Assembly: GCF_036226505.1 (NCBI RefSeq)
Contig: NZ_CP108484.1
Coordinates: 8,093,501 to 8,157,500, forward strand
DNA: 64,000 nt
Direction of reading: 5' to 3'
DNA from: Kitasatospora sp. NBC_01246
GTDB taxonomy: Bacteria; Actinomycetota; Actinomycetes; Streptomycetales; Streptomycetaceae
In this document: one piece after another, positions 40,959 to 49,363 of the stretch
How positions within the stretch are numbered: position 1 is the first letter of the stretch
Layout: each line of letters starts with the position of its first letter
The notes under the pieces: model-generated
What the model was told of the DNA's origin: nothing
Databases searched by the model: none
What the model saw: only the letters and a program-made list of their open reading frames with translations
Program-made: the position numbers and the translations under genes

Positions 40959-41123
40959 TCACACCCCGGCGGGTCCGGGTTGCGGCGGGGGCGCCGGATC
41001 CGGGTCGGGGAACGGTGGGACGGGCGGCGGCACGGGGACGGGTTCCTCGCCGGGGTGGCGCGGCCCGGGGGCCGGGTGCGGGAACGGCTCGGTGTCCGGG
41101 TTCGGGGGTGTCGGTCTGGTCAT
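40959..41123 (-). CDS. Short proline-rich protein (54 aa)
   Basis: From ATG 41123 with GAGAGGTGG upstream the frame reads MTRPTPPNPDTEPFPHPAPG and ends PAPPPQPGPAGV. About 45 percent proline, no Cys, no signal peptide. Similar very short Pro-rich proteins are common in Streptomyces and have no assigned function. It lies in a run of leftward small genes. Confidence 0.6.
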   Translation of the reverse strand: MTRPTPPNPDTEPFPHPAPGPRHPGEEPVPVPPPVPPFPDPDPAPPPQPGPAGV

Positions 41124-41194
41124 CACGGCCACCTCTCGCTTCGGGGGTGCGGCGGGGTGCGGCGGGTCTCGTTCCGGGTGTGCGGCGGGTGGCG

Positions 41195-41518
41195 TCAGCG
41201 GTCGAGCGCGTGCTCCAGCTCCCGCTTGTTCATCTTCGAACGGCCCTTGATGTTGCGGTGCTTGGCCTCGTTGTACAGCTGGTCGTAGGTGCGGCCCCCG
41301 GCGCCCTCGTGGGACCGCAGTCCGCCCCGCCGGCCGGAGGAGATGTCGTGGGTGGAACTCCGGCTGGCGGTCCGCGCCTCGCCGTGTCTGGCCCGCTCCT
41401 TGTTGACCGTCCGGGCGGCGATCTCCTCCGCCAGGTCCTCGCTCTCACCGCGCTCCAGCACGCTCTCCTTGATGTGCTCGTACTGGCGCTCCCGCTTGGG
41501 GCTCGATCCTCGGGGCAT
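41195..41518 (-). CDS. Small Rho_N/SAP-like basic protein
   Basis: A 107-aa highly charged protein. The N-terminus MPRGSSPKRERQYEHIKESV and middle EDLAEEIAARTVNKERARHG are helical; the C-terminus TYDQLYNEAKHRNIKGRSKM then NKRELEHALDR matches a Rho N-terminal/SAP-like nucleic-acid-binding module. Homologues are often labelled plasmid stabilisation protein. ATG 41518 with GAGAGGAGA. Probably binds nucleic acid. Confidence 0.72.
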   Translation of the reverse strand: MPRGSSPKRERQYEHIKESVLERGESEDLAEEIAARTVNKERARHGEARTASRSSTHDISSGRRGGLRSHEGAGGRTYDQLYNEAKHRNIKGRSKMNKRELEHALDR

Positions 41519-41622
41519 CGCAGTTCTCCTCTCCTCTCGGCGCGCGCCTACCCGGTCGCCGCTCGGCGAATCGGCGGAAGCCGCAGGAGTTCCCGCCGGC
41601 CCGTACCGCGCGTCGGGCGGGG

Positions 41623-42525
41623 CTACTCCTGCGGGTCGGCCAGCAGGCCCTCCGGCAGGTAGCCGGAGCGGGTCTCCAGCTGCCAGCCGTGCGCCCGGAC
41701 GGCGAGGGCGGCCAGGGCGACGGTCTCGGCCGGCAGCAGGGTCCTCGGCTCCGGGTCCGGTCCTACGCCGTCCCGGTGGAGGCGGAGACGCTCGGTCAGG
41801 GCGTGCTCGAAGGCGGCCCGGTCGTCGTCCAGGAGCACGCGAAGCAGCCGCTGGTCCGGGGTGAGGGCGCCGGCCGCGTCCAGCCGCCGGGCGGCCTCGG
41901 CGCGGGCCTGCGCGTCGGGCTTGGTGATCGGCTCCGGGGCGACCCGCGTCGCGGGCCAGGTGCCGACCATGTCGGCGAGGTACCCGCACAGCGCGTCCAT
42001 CGCGGCGAGGTCGCCGGGGTCCGACACCGACTCCAGCGGCGAGTACGGCACCCCGTCGCGGATCGCGGCCGCGTAGTCCTTGAGCAGGGGGCCGACCACC
42101 CGCTCCGGCCGGTGGAGCAGGTCCGTGGTCACGCAGAGCGCGAAGGTGTCGAGCCAGGTGCGCGCCGTGGACACGTCGTCCACCGCGTCGCCGAAGGCGA
42201 AGTCCCCGCTGTCGAGGGTCTGGTCGTTGAGCGGGAAGTAGACCTCGAAGTCGCCGTTCGGGAAGCTGCCCAGCGCCAGTACCCCGAGTGCGCACTCGGC
42301 GGCCGCCCGCAGGACGTCGCGGCCGGACGGACCGGTCAGCGCGGGGTCGCTCAGGGTGCGGGCGCCGACGTGGTCGAGGAGTTCGCCCTGCAGCCGCACC
42401 AGGCCCCCGATGGACAAGGAGCCGTAGCGAAGCGAGTGCCAGCGGTTGAACGACTGTCCACCGATGTCGTCGAGGGCCCGGGCGATGCGGTCCTCGTCGA
42501 CCTTGTGGCACGTCACTTCCTGCAC
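41623..42525 (-). CDS. Immunity protein 49 (Imm49)-like
   Basis: A 300-aa all-helical soluble protein. The start EVTCHKVDEDRIARALDDIG and GQSFNRWHSLRYGSLSIGG, and later YFPLNDQTLDSGDFAFGDAV, match Imm49-family polymorphic-toxin immunity proteins of Streptomyces. GTG 42525 is preferred over ATG 42549 because AGGAAAGG precedes it. No toxin gene with a polymorphic-toxin architecture is adjacent, so it may be an orphan immunity gene. Confidence 0.68.
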   Translation of the reverse strand: MQEVTCHKVDEDRIARALDDIGGQSFNRWHSLRYGSLSIGGLVRLQGELLDHVGARTLSDPALTGPSGRDVLRAAAECALGVLALGSFPNGDFEVYFPLNDQTLDSGDFAFGDAVDDVSTARTWLDTFALCVTTDLLHRPERVVGPLLKDYAAAIRDGVPYSPLESVSDPGDLAAMDALCGYLADMVGTWPATRVAPEPITKPDAQARAEAARRLDAAGALTPDQRLLRVLLDDDRAAFEHALTERLRLHRDGVGPDPEPRTLLPAETVALAALAVRAHGWQLETRSGYLPEGLLADPQE

Positions 42526-42775
42526 GGCTACTGCCTTTCCTGTGATCATTTTGGCTGGCCGCCCGACGCTACCAGGGCGGTTGCCGCCCGGCCGACCCGC
42601 CCCGGACGGCCCGGACCCACCGGGGCGGGGAGCGTCACCGCCCCCGCCGCGGGGCCGGTTCACCGCCGGATCCGCCCGCGCCGCACCCCGTCGCGGGACG
42701 GTCGCGCGGGGCCGCCCCGGCCGTCGGTGGGCGGGCGGGCACCGGGCGGGCCCCGGGACTGGCAGACTGGTGATC

Positions 42776-42934
42776 GTGACCGCCGACTTGCGCCCTTTGT
42801 GGCAGCCCTTCTCCGAGCCTTCCGCGACCGTTCCCGTCCAGACGGACCGCCACCACCTGCAGCCCGTGGAGCGCGCGCCGTTCCTGGAACCCGCCGGGGT
42901 GGCCGACCACGAGGAGCAGTTCCCCGAGGCCTGA
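42776..42934 (+). CDS. Possible small protein (52 aa)
   Basis: From GTG 42776 the frame reads MTADLRPLWQPFSEPSATVP and ends VADHEEQFPEA. Third codon positions are almost all G or C, as in real genes here, but there is no good Shine-Dalgarno and no family match. May be noise. Confidence 0.3.
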   Translation: MTADLRPLWQPFSEPSATVPVQTDRHHLQPVERAPFLEPAGVADHEEQFPEA

Positions 42935-43071
42935 GGCCGCCCGCACGACTCCCGGCGGCCGAACCCCGCTCCCACCCTCACCGCGACCGCGATTCCTGCC
43001 GTCGCTCCATCCGTCGTCGCTCCATCCGTCGTCGCTCCGCCCCGTGGCGCTTCGCCCCGGTGCGGGTCGAC
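42935..43071. other. Non-coding gap with a tandem repeat
   Basis: No gene seen. Contains about 2.8 copies of GTCGTCGCTCCATCC (43001-43042) just past the stop of the Nudix gene. Confidence 0.5.
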
Positions 43072-44148
43072 TCATACGGCGGGCCACCGTCGCACGCCAC
43101 CGCCCTGCGGATCCTGCCGGGCGGCCGGCGCCGGTGCGCGGCCACCCGCCGTCGCACCGGCGCCCTGCGCGGGCGTCGCGGGGACGCCGGCCCTGAGATG
43201 GATGATGCCGCCGTCCTCCAGCGCGCGCAGCGCGGCGGTCAGCCGCGCGGCCAGGTGCCGGGGCAGCTGCCGCACCGCCTCCCCCGGATCGAGCCAGGAG
43301 GCGGCGCGGACCTCCCCGTCGGCGAACCGCAGCGCGCCCGCCTGCGCGGCCGTGAGCGGCGCCGCGTCGTACAGGAAGCAGGTGACGGCCCGGCCGTGCC
43401 CGGTGGCCGTCGCGGGCGCGGTGTCCACCACCAGGAGCCGCCCGACCGGGAGGTCCAGCGCCAGCTCCTCCCGCAGTTCGCGGGCGGCGGCCTGCTCGGG
43501 GGACTCGCAGGCCTCGACCATGCCGCCCGGCAGCTCGGCCTCCGGCTTGTAGGACGGATCGAGCACCAGCACCCGGCCGGCGGTGTCGCGCACCAGTACG
43601 GTGGCCGCCGCCATCGGCGCCGGCAGCTGGGCGAAGTGGTCGCGCGGCGGCATCGGCGGGCGGTGCCCGTCGCGCAGCAGCGCCGTGTGCGCGCCGCGTT
43701 CGGCGGCCGCCGCGGCGGCGAACCGCCGGGCCACCGTCGGCGCGAGCAGCGTCAGCGCCTCCCGCTCCGGTACGAACTTCGCGGCGCGGATCTCGCCGGG
43801 CTGCAGCACCAGCGCGGCCGCTTCCACCGCCGCCCTCGGGCGGGCGGCGTAGACGAGGGAGATGATCGCCCGGCCCCACAGTTCGGCCGGGGCGGTGTCG
43901 ACGGCGAGCAGGCGGCCGATCTCGGCGTCGAGGCCGAGCTCCTCCTGGAGCTCGCGCACCAGGGCGGGTTCGGGCTCCTCGTCCTCCAGCATGCCGCCGG
44001 GCAGGTCCCAGCCCGGCTTGTAGTCGGGGTCCACGATGAGCACCCGGCCGAGGTGGTCGCGGATCAGGGCGTCGGCGCAGGCGGCCGGTGCGGGGTGCGC
44101 GACGAGGTAGCGGGCCAGCTCGGGGTCGGGCATGGGGGTTGGGTTCAC
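43072..44148 (-). CDS. Tandem Nudix hydrolase
   Basis: A 358-aa protein with two Nudix domains. Domain 1 (about 20-160) has a full Nudix box ending RELQEELGL; domain 2 (about 175-320) has GGMVEACES then RELREELAL, where the final Gly of the box is Ala. Each domain starts with a similar VLIVDPDYKPGWDLPGG or VLVLDPSYKPEAELPGG strand, showing internal duplication. They hydrolyse nucleoside diphosphate-linked compounds. GTG 44148 with CAGGAGAG. Domain 2 may be weaker or have a different role. Confidence 0.85.
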   Translation of the reverse strand: MNPTPMPDPELARYLVAHPAPAACADALIRDHLGRVLIVDPDYKPGWDLPGGMLEDEEPEPALVRELQEELGLDAEIGRLLAVDTAPAELWGRAIISLVYAARPRAAVEAAALVLQPGEIRAAKFVPEREALTLLAPTVARRFAAAAAAERGAHTALLRDGHRPPMPPRDHFAQLPAPMAAATVLVRDTAGRVLVLDPSYKPEAELPGGMVEACESPEQAAARELREELALDLPVGRLLVVDTAPATATGHGRAVTCFLYDAAPLTAAQAGALRFADGEVRAASWLDPGEAVRQLPRHLAARLTAALRALEDGGIIHLRAGVPATPAQGAGATAGGRAPAPAARQDPQGGGVRRWPAV

Positions 44149-44671
44149 GGCTCTCCTGACGGGGCCCTGCCGGCGAACGGTCCGGACGCGGCGGTGCGCC
44201 GACAGGGCGGACGGGGGGTGGACGCGGGCCGCGCCGGTGGTGGGCGGCTCCGGGACCGGTCGGACCGGCGGTCGTCACCGGAGCGGCGTGCCGGGGACCG
44301 GCGGGGCAGCGGGCCGTCAGGCCTGCCCGGGGATCGCGGTGACGCGCCCGGCGCCGTCCCGGGCGCGGACCCCGGGGCGGCGAAGTCGGCCGACCGGCAG
44401 CCCGGTTCGGGCCGTGCTCGGGCGGGACGCGCCGGAGCACGACGGCAGCGGGGCGGCAGGGGGACTGGCGGTGGTGCGGACGCGCACGGTGCTCTCCCGG
44501 TCACATCGGAGTTCGTCGGTCCACCGATGATGGCCGCGCGGCCCGCCGGGCCGGTGGCGTTTCCGGACCGCGCCACTCGAAGGTGTGGTCCCGGCCCGGC
44601 CGCCGCCCGGCCGGACCTCCCGACGGGCGCGACGGGCCGAGCGCGCCGGGCCCGCACCGCCTCCTCGACAG
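44149..44671. other. Gene-free stretch
   Basis: About 520 bp with open frames on both strands but no recognisable protein, no strong start site and mixed codon bias. Together with the pseudogenes to the right it looks like a decaying region. Confidence 0.5.
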
Positions 44672-44705
44672 GGGTGTGGGCCGGCCCGGAGGCCGGCCCA
44701 CACCC
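44672..44705. terminator. Very strong terminator hairpin
   Basis: A perfect 15-bp stem (GGGTGTGGGCCGGCC / GGCCGGCCCACACCC) with a CGGA tetraloop. It lies 18 bp beyond the stop of the RiPP-like minus-strand frame. Confidence 0.85.
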
Positions 44706-44723
44706 GAGCGGGGCGGAGAGGAG

Positions 44724-44901
44724 CTAGTCGGCCTGCCAGTCGGAGGACCAGCAGCTGATGATCGGGCAGATCCAGTCCGGCGAGACCCTGGCAGGGCCGG
44801 TGACGCCGGGTCGACCCGGTCGTCGGTGGCGACGGCGTCCCGCAGCCGCGGCGACGGCCGGCCGGGAGGCGGGTGGTGGCCGGAGGGTCGACGTCCACCA
44901 T
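44724..44901 (-). pseudogene. Possible decayed RiPP precursor gene
   Basis: The frame ending TAG at 44724 reads SPDWICPIISCWSSDWQAD, a short tail rich in Trp, Cys and Ser that resembles a RiPP core. In that frame there is no ATG, GTG or TTG upstream. Leader-like text appears in other frames: MVDVDPPATTRLPA from ATG 44901, and LRDAVATDDRVDPASPA further on, so two frame changes would be needed. An iron box lies just upstream and a strong terminator just downstream. Tentative. Confidence 0.3.
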
Positions 44902-44909
44902 CCCGACAG

Positions 44910-44928
44910 CGAGGTTAGCCTTCCCTAA
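44910..44928. promoter_or_regulatory. Iron box (DmdR/IdeR-like), site 1
   Basis: CGAGGTTAGCCTTCCCTAA, about 14 of 19 to the recalled consensus TTAGGTTAGGCTAACCTAA. It sits immediately upstream of the siderophore-interacting protein relic. Confidence 0.6.
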
Positions 44929-44931
44929 CGC

Positions 44932-45214
44932 TTGCCCGAGCTGGAGGCTGTCGCGGGCCACGGCCACGGCTGGTGGGGCGTCGTCCTCAAGCCGAGGCGG
45001 GGCAGGGACTTCGCGTTGACGGTTACCGGCGTCGAGGACGTCACCGAGAACTGCCGCCGGGTGCGCTTCGCGGACGGCGGGCTGCTCGCGGCTGCCGGTG
45101 TCCGTCCGACCATGGGGGTGCGGGTCTGGTTGCCCGGCGCCGGCCCAGTTCGCCCGCCGGGAACTCGCCGTCGCAAAGGGGCGGTTGCCCGCGCTCGGCT
45201 ACTGGCGCCCGTGA
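44932..45214 (+). pseudogene. Siderophore-interacting protein, internally deleted and frameshifted
   Basis: From TTG 44932 the frame gives WWGVVLKPRRGRDFALTVTG, VEDVTENCRRVRFADGG and LLAAAGVRPTMGVRVWLP, the FAD-binding N-terminus of siderophore-interacting ferric reductases. The next bases change frame and give QFARRELAVAKGRLPALGYW then RP and a stop at 45214, the family C-terminus. About 180 residues of the flavin and NAD(P)H domains are missing. The iron box suggests it was once part of the siderophore regulon. Confidence 0.7.
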
Positions 45215-45321
45215 CCGCGCCGCCGCGGTGGAGCGTCCGGGCGGACCGTGCTCCGGGCGCCCCGGTTTCGCACGGGCGGGCGACGTTCGTACGGGATGGT
45301 GACGGGAAGGGTGAAGAAATG

Positions 45322-45340
45322 TAAGGTTACCCTTGCCTAA
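45322..45340. promoter_or_regulatory. Iron box (DmdR/IdeR-like), site 2
   Basis: TAAGGTTACCCTTGCCTAA, about 14 of 19 to the consensus, 117 bp upstream of argB. Confidence 0.65.
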
Positions 45341-45456
45341 GTGGTTCTGGAGCGACCGAACCGCACTCCCTCCGGCACTCGCGAAGCCGGGTGGCGGGGT
45401 GGAGGGGAGCGAACGCCGCACATCCCGGTGCGGGCATCCTGAGTGCAGGGGGATCG

Positions 45457-46440
45457 GTGGAGAACGGCCTGGCCGGGCGCGCACGTCGCGCCGGGGTTGC
45501 TGGAACTTCGCGCACGGGTGGCCCCCTCGCGGCGCTGCCGTGGCTGGAGCGGTTCCGCGGCAAGATCGTCGTGATCAAGTTCGGCGGGAACGCGATGGTG
45601 GACGAGGGCCTCAAGGCGGCCTTCGCCCAGGACGTCGTGCTGCTCCGCTACGCGGGTGTCCGGCCGGTGGTGGTGCACGGCGGCGGTCCGCAGATCAGCG
45701 CCCAGCTGGGGCGCCTCGGGATCAAGTCGCACTTCACCAACGGCCTGCGGGTCACCACGCCGGAGGCGATGGACGTCGTCCGGATGGTGCTGGCCGGTCA
45801 GGTGCAGCGCGAGCTGGTCGGCCTGGTGAACCGCCACGGCCCCTTCGCGGTCGGCATGACCGGCGAGGACGCCCACACCATGACGGCCGTCCGGCGGCAC
45901 GCCGTCGTGGACGGCGAGCGGGTGGACATCGGGCAGGTGGGTGACATCGCGTCCGTCGACCCCTCGATGGTGCGCACGCTGCTGGCGGACGGCAGGGTCC
46001 CGGTCATCTCCCCGGTCGCGCGCGGCGTGGGCGGTGACGTCTACAACGTCAACGCGGACACCGCCGCCGCCGCGGTGGCCGCCGCGCTGGGCGCGGAGCT
46101 GCTGGTGATGCTCACCGACGTGGCGGGGCTCTATCGCGACTGGCCGCGCTCGCAGGAGGTGGTCCCCTCGCTGACCGCCACCCAACTCGCCGAACTGCTG
46201 CCGAACTTGGCGAGTGGCATGGTCCCGAAGATGGAGGGCTGCCTGCGGGCCGTCCGGGCCGGCGTCGGCAGTGCGCGGGTGCTGGACGGGCGGGTCCGCC
46301 ACGGGGTGCTGGCGGCCTTCGGTGGTCCGCCGGTGGGTACCGAGGTGGTGCCCGACGCGCCGCTGGTGCGCCGAGGCGAGGCGCCCGGCGCGGAAGGTCG
46401 GCAGGTCGCGATGGTCGGTTCGGGCACGATCCGAATTTGA
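45457..46440 (+). CDS. argB: Acetylglutamate kinase, siderophore-cluster copy
   Basis: A 327-aa amino-acid kinase. Nucleotide-binding VVIKFGGNAMVDEGLKAAFA is near residue 38, substrate-binding VVVHGGGPQISAQLGRLGI near 72, NVNADTAAAAVAAALGAELL near 195, and a C-terminal NLASGMVPKMEGCLRAVRAG. It phosphorylates N-acetylglutamate in arginine/ornithine synthesis. GTG 45457 with AGGGGG is chosen. Its place behind an iron box and before an ornithine hydroxylase indicates a dedicated copy to raise ornithine supply under iron starvation. The housekeeping argB would be elsewhere. Confidence 0.9.
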   Translation: MENGLAGRARRAGVAGTSRTGGPLAALPWLERFRGKIVVIKFGGNAMVDEGLKAAFAQDVVLLRYAGVRPVVVHGGGPQISAQLGRLGIKSHFTNGLRVTTPEAMDVVRMVLAGQVQRELVGLVNRHGPFAVGMTGEDAHTMTAVRRHAVVDGERVDIGQVGDIASVDPSMVRTLLADGRVPVISPVARGVGGDVYNVNADTAAAAVAAALGAELLVMLTDVAGLYRDWPRSQEVVPSLTATQLAELLPNLASGMVPKMEGCLRAVRAGVGSARVLDGRVRHGVLAAFGGPPVGTEVVPDAPLVRRGEAPGAEGRQVAMVGSGTIRI

Positions 46441-46463
46441 CTCACCCGATCAAGTGGTAGAAC

Positions 46464-46482
46464 TTAGGTAAGCCTTACCTAT
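46464..46482. promoter_or_regulatory. Iron box (DmdR/IdeR-like), site 3
   Basis: TTAGGTAAGCCTTACCTAT contains a perfect 17-bp palindrome (TAGGTAAG-C-CTTACCTA), about 15 of 19 to the consensus. It lies 89 bp upstream of the N-hydroxylase gene. Confidence 0.75.
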
Positions 46483-46570
46483 GGCGAGTGGGCGAGTGAC
46501 GGACGGCCGCCGCGGCGGTCGACCGGACACCGGCGGGGCCGAGAAGCAAGAAGCAACGGAAGGATCGATC

Positions 46571-47941
46571 ATGTCGAGCGAGAACGGCGCAATCGACCGA
46601 GGCGAGGGCGCCGACGACCTGGTCGGCATAGGCTTCGGTCCTGCCAACCTGGCCCTGGCCATCGCCGTCGACGAGCACAACCGCCGGGACCCTCAGCAGG
46701 CCCTCAAGGTCGGCTTCCTGGAGAAGCAGGCGACGTTCGGCTGGCACCGCGGGATGCTGCTGGAGGGGGCGACCATGCAGGTCTCCTTCCTCAAGGACCT
46801 CGTGACGATGCGGGACCCCCGCAGCCGCTTCACCTTCCTGACCTACCTCCAGGAGCGCGGCCGGCTCGCGGACTTCATCAACCAGAAGTCCTTCTACCCG
46901 ACCCGCCTGGAGTTCCACGACTACTTCGAGTGGTGCGCCGCCGAGTTCGCCGGTCGGACGGCCTACGGCCGCGAGGTCACCGCGGTCCGCCCGGTGACCA
47001 CCCCGGACGGCCGGGTCGAGGTCGTCGAGGTGGAGTCCCGGTCGGTCACCGACCCGGCCGACCGCGAGGTCCGGCTGGCCCGCAACATCGCGGTGGGCAC
47101 CGGCCTGAAGCCGCGGATGCCCCAGGGCGTCACCGCCGGGGACCGCGTCATCCACACCCGCGACCTGCTGTTCCGCGCCCCCGACCTGATCGAGCGGCGC
47201 GCGGAGCTGCGCCACCGCCGCTTCACGGTGGTCGGCGCCGGCCAGTCGGCCGCCGAGGCCGTCGAGTTCCTGCACCGGACCTTCCCCGAGGCGGAGATCT
47301 GCGCCGTCCTCACCCGTTACGGCTACAGCCCGGCCGACGACAGCCCGTTCGCCAACCGGATCTTCGACCCGTCCGCCGTGGACGAGTTCTACGCCGCGCC
47401 GGACGAGGCCAAGCGGACCCTGCTCGACTACCACGCGAACACCAACTACTCGGTGGTCGACGGGGATCTGATCGAGCAGCTCTACCGGACGGTCTACCAG
47501 GAGAAGGTGGCCGGCCGGGAGCGGCTGCGGATCCTCAACGCCACCCGGCTCACCGGCGTCGGGCAGCTGGCCGACGGCGCCGTCGCCGAGGTCCGCTCGC
47601 TGACCACCGGCGAGACGACGGCCCTGGAGTCGGACGCGGTGGTGCTCGCCACCGGCTACGAGCACGTCGACCCCCGGGACCTCCTCGGCGACCTCGGCGC
47701 GACCTGCCGCACCGACCAGCTCGGCCGCCTCCGGGTCGACCGCGACCACCGGGTGCTGACCGACGACCACATCGAGGTGGGGATCTACCTCCAGGGCGGC
47801 ACCGAGCACACCCACGGAATCACCTCGTCGCTGCTCTCCACCCTGGCGGTGCGCTCCGGCGAGATCTGCGACTCGCTGCTGCTGCGCCACACCGGCCGCC
47901 AGCTGCGGGCCGAGGACGGCCGCCTCGGCGTCACCGGCTGA
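46571..47941 (+). CDS. L-ornithine N5-monooxygenase
   Basis: A 456-aa class B flavin N-hydroxylase. FAD motif VGIGFGPANLALAIAV at residues about 18-33, substrate/FAD segment MLLEGATMQVSFLKDLVTMR, NADPH motif VVGAGQSAAEAVEFLHR near 225, and the C-terminal VLATGYEH near 360. It makes N5-hydroxyornithine, the hydroxamate precursor. Ornithine rather than lysine is preferred because argB is next to it. ATG 46571 follows GGAAGGA. First gene of the plus-strand siderophore operon. Confidence 0.9.
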   Translation: MSSENGAIDRGEGADDLVGIGFGPANLALAIAVDEHNRRDPQQALKVGFLEKQATFGWHRGMLLEGATMQVSFLKDLVTMRDPRSRFTFLTYLQERGRLADFINQKSFYPTRLEFHDYFEWCAAEFAGRTAYGREVTAVRPVTTPDGRVEVVEVESRSVTDPADREVRLARNIAVGTGLKPRMPQGVTAGDRVIHTRDLLFRAPDLIERRAELRHRRFTVVGAGQSAAEAVEFLHRTFPEAEICAVLTRYGYSPADDSPFANRIFDPSAVDEFYAAPDEAKRTLLDYHANTNYSVVDGDLIEQLYRTVYQEKVAGRERLRILNATRLTGVGQLADGAVAEVRSLTTGETTALESDAVVLATGYEHVDPRDLLGDLGATCRTDQLGRLRVDRDHRVLTDDHIEVGIYLQGGTEHTHGITSSLLSTLAVRSGEICDSLLLRHTGRQLRAEDGRLGVTG

Positions 47942-48007
47942 CGGTCCGCCGGCCTGCCGGGCCGCACCGGCGAACTCCCCCTCGACCTGGAAGCGAAGAA
48001 CCACGCC

Positions 48008-48268
48008 ATGACCGACACCAGCCCGTCCGGGTCCGCCCCCGTCCTGGACATCGAGAGCGTCCGCGCCGACATCGCCGAACTCCTCGGCGAGGAGCCGGCG
48101 GCGGTCGGTGACGACGACGACCTCCGGGACCTCGGGCTCGACTCGATGCGCCTGATGCACCTGGTGGAGAAGTGGCGCGCCCGGGGCGCCCGGGTGGACT
48201 TCGCCGACCTGGCCGACCTCGGCGCCCCGACCGTCCGGGTGTGGTCCGCCCACCTCTCGGCAAGCTGA
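48008..48268 (+). CDS. Free-standing aryl carrier protein
   Basis: An 86-aa carrier protein. The phosphopantetheine Ser is in LRDLGLDSMRLMHLVEKWRA; the downstream RVDFADLADLGAPTVRVW and pattern of the whole resemble the aryl carrier domain at the end of EntB more than a peptidyl carrier. EntB's isochorismatase domain is absent. It should hold 2,3-dihydroxybenzoate or another aryl acid for the EntF-like first condensation domain of NRPS1. 66 bp after the hydroxylase. Confidence 0.8.
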   Translation: MTDTSPSGSAPVLDIESVRADIAELLGEEPAAVGDDDDLRDLGLDSMRLMHLVEKWRARGARVDFADLADLGAPTVRVWSAHLSAS

Positions 48269-48360
48269 CCCCGCGGGCGGCCGCGCAGCTCACCCTCCCC
48301 GCCCGCCCGCCGCATGCCCAGCGCCCCCGCGCACGCCACGCAGTACCCCCAAGGAGAACG

Positions 48361-49350
48361 ATGAACACCCGTGCCCTGCCGTCCCGTGGTCTGAGAATCG
48401 CCGCCGTCGCCGGTGTCGCCGCCCTCGGCCTCACCGCCTGCGGCTCGAACGGCGACAGCAGGAGCGAGGCGGCCTCCGGTGCGTCCGGCGGCGCCAAGGC
48501 CGCCCAGGTGATCGAGGCGACCAACGGCAAGGTCACCGTCCCGGCCGGGGTCAAGCGGATCGTCTCCGTCTCCTATGCCACCGGCGCGCTGCTCGACCTC
48601 GGCGTCCAGCCGGTCGGCACCAGCACCATCGACGACAACAACCCGATGGAGCTGCTGCCCTCGCAGACCGAGGCCGCCAAGAAGATCGAGGCCATCGGCT
48701 CGGGCATCGAGATCAACGTCGAGAAGGTCGCCTCCCTCAAGCCCGACCTGATCGTGGTCGAGGGCGCCACCGCCTTCGACTGGGGCGTCAGCAAGCTCGA
48801 AGGCATCGCGCCGACCCTCTACTTCGGCATCGACAAGCCGGTCGACCTGTTCACCGCCCAGGAGAAGATCGCCACGGCCGTGGGCAAGGAGGCCGAGTTC
48901 AAGAAGCTGAAGTCGGACTACGACACCAAGGCCGCCAAGATCAAGGCTGACTACGCCGGCAAGCTCAACACCGTCAAGTGGACCATCGCGTCCTCCTACG
49001 GCGGCGGCGAGTTCCTCGTCGACACCAGCAGCTCCTGGGTCGGCCGGGTGCTGAGCGACGTGGGCGCCACCTTCTCCCAGGCGTCCGGCGACACCAAGGA
49101 GCACGAGGTCACCTACTCGACCGAGAAGCTCGACGTGCTCGCCGACGCCGACATCATCCTGGTCCCTCGGACGGCCGCCACCGGCGAGGTCCCGCAGGAC
49201 ACCAAGGACCTCGACAAGCAGCCGTCCTGGAAGAACCTCAAGGCCGTCCAGGCGAACAAGGTCATCCCGGTCACCTACGCGACCAGCGACCGGTACGGCA
49301 CCTCGATCGACGTGCTCGGCCAGATCGAGACCATCCTCAAGGGCCTCTAG
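48361..49350 (+). CDS. Iron-siderophore ABC transporter substrate-binding lipoprotein
   Basis: A 329-aa class III periplasmic-binding-type lipoprotein. Signal peptide with lipobox LTACGS at about residue 27; the FhuD/FecB fold is recognised from KRIVSVSYATGALLDLGVQP, KPDLIVVEGAT and a C-terminal ending YGTSIDVLGQIETILKGL. It captures the ferric siderophore outside the membrane. ATG 48361 follows AAGGAGA. The permease and ATPase are not in the window. Confidence 0.9.
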   Translation: MNTRALPSRGLRIAAVAGVAALGLTACGSNGDSRSEAASGASGGAKAAQVIEATNGKVTVPAGVKRIVSVSYATGALLDLGVQPVGTSTIDDNNPMELLPSQTEAAKKIEAIGSGIEINVEKVASLKPDLIVVEGATAFDWGVSKLEGIAPTLYFGIDKPVDLFTAQEKIATAVGKEAEFKKLKSDYDTKAAKIKADYAGKLNTVKWTIASSYGGGEFLVDTSSSWVGRVLSDVGATFSQASGDTKEHEVTYSTEKLDVLADADIILVPRTAATGEVPQDTKDLDKQPSWKNLKAVQANKVIPVTYATSDRYGTSIDVLGQIETILKGL

Positions 49351-49363
49351 GCCCCGGCCGGCC

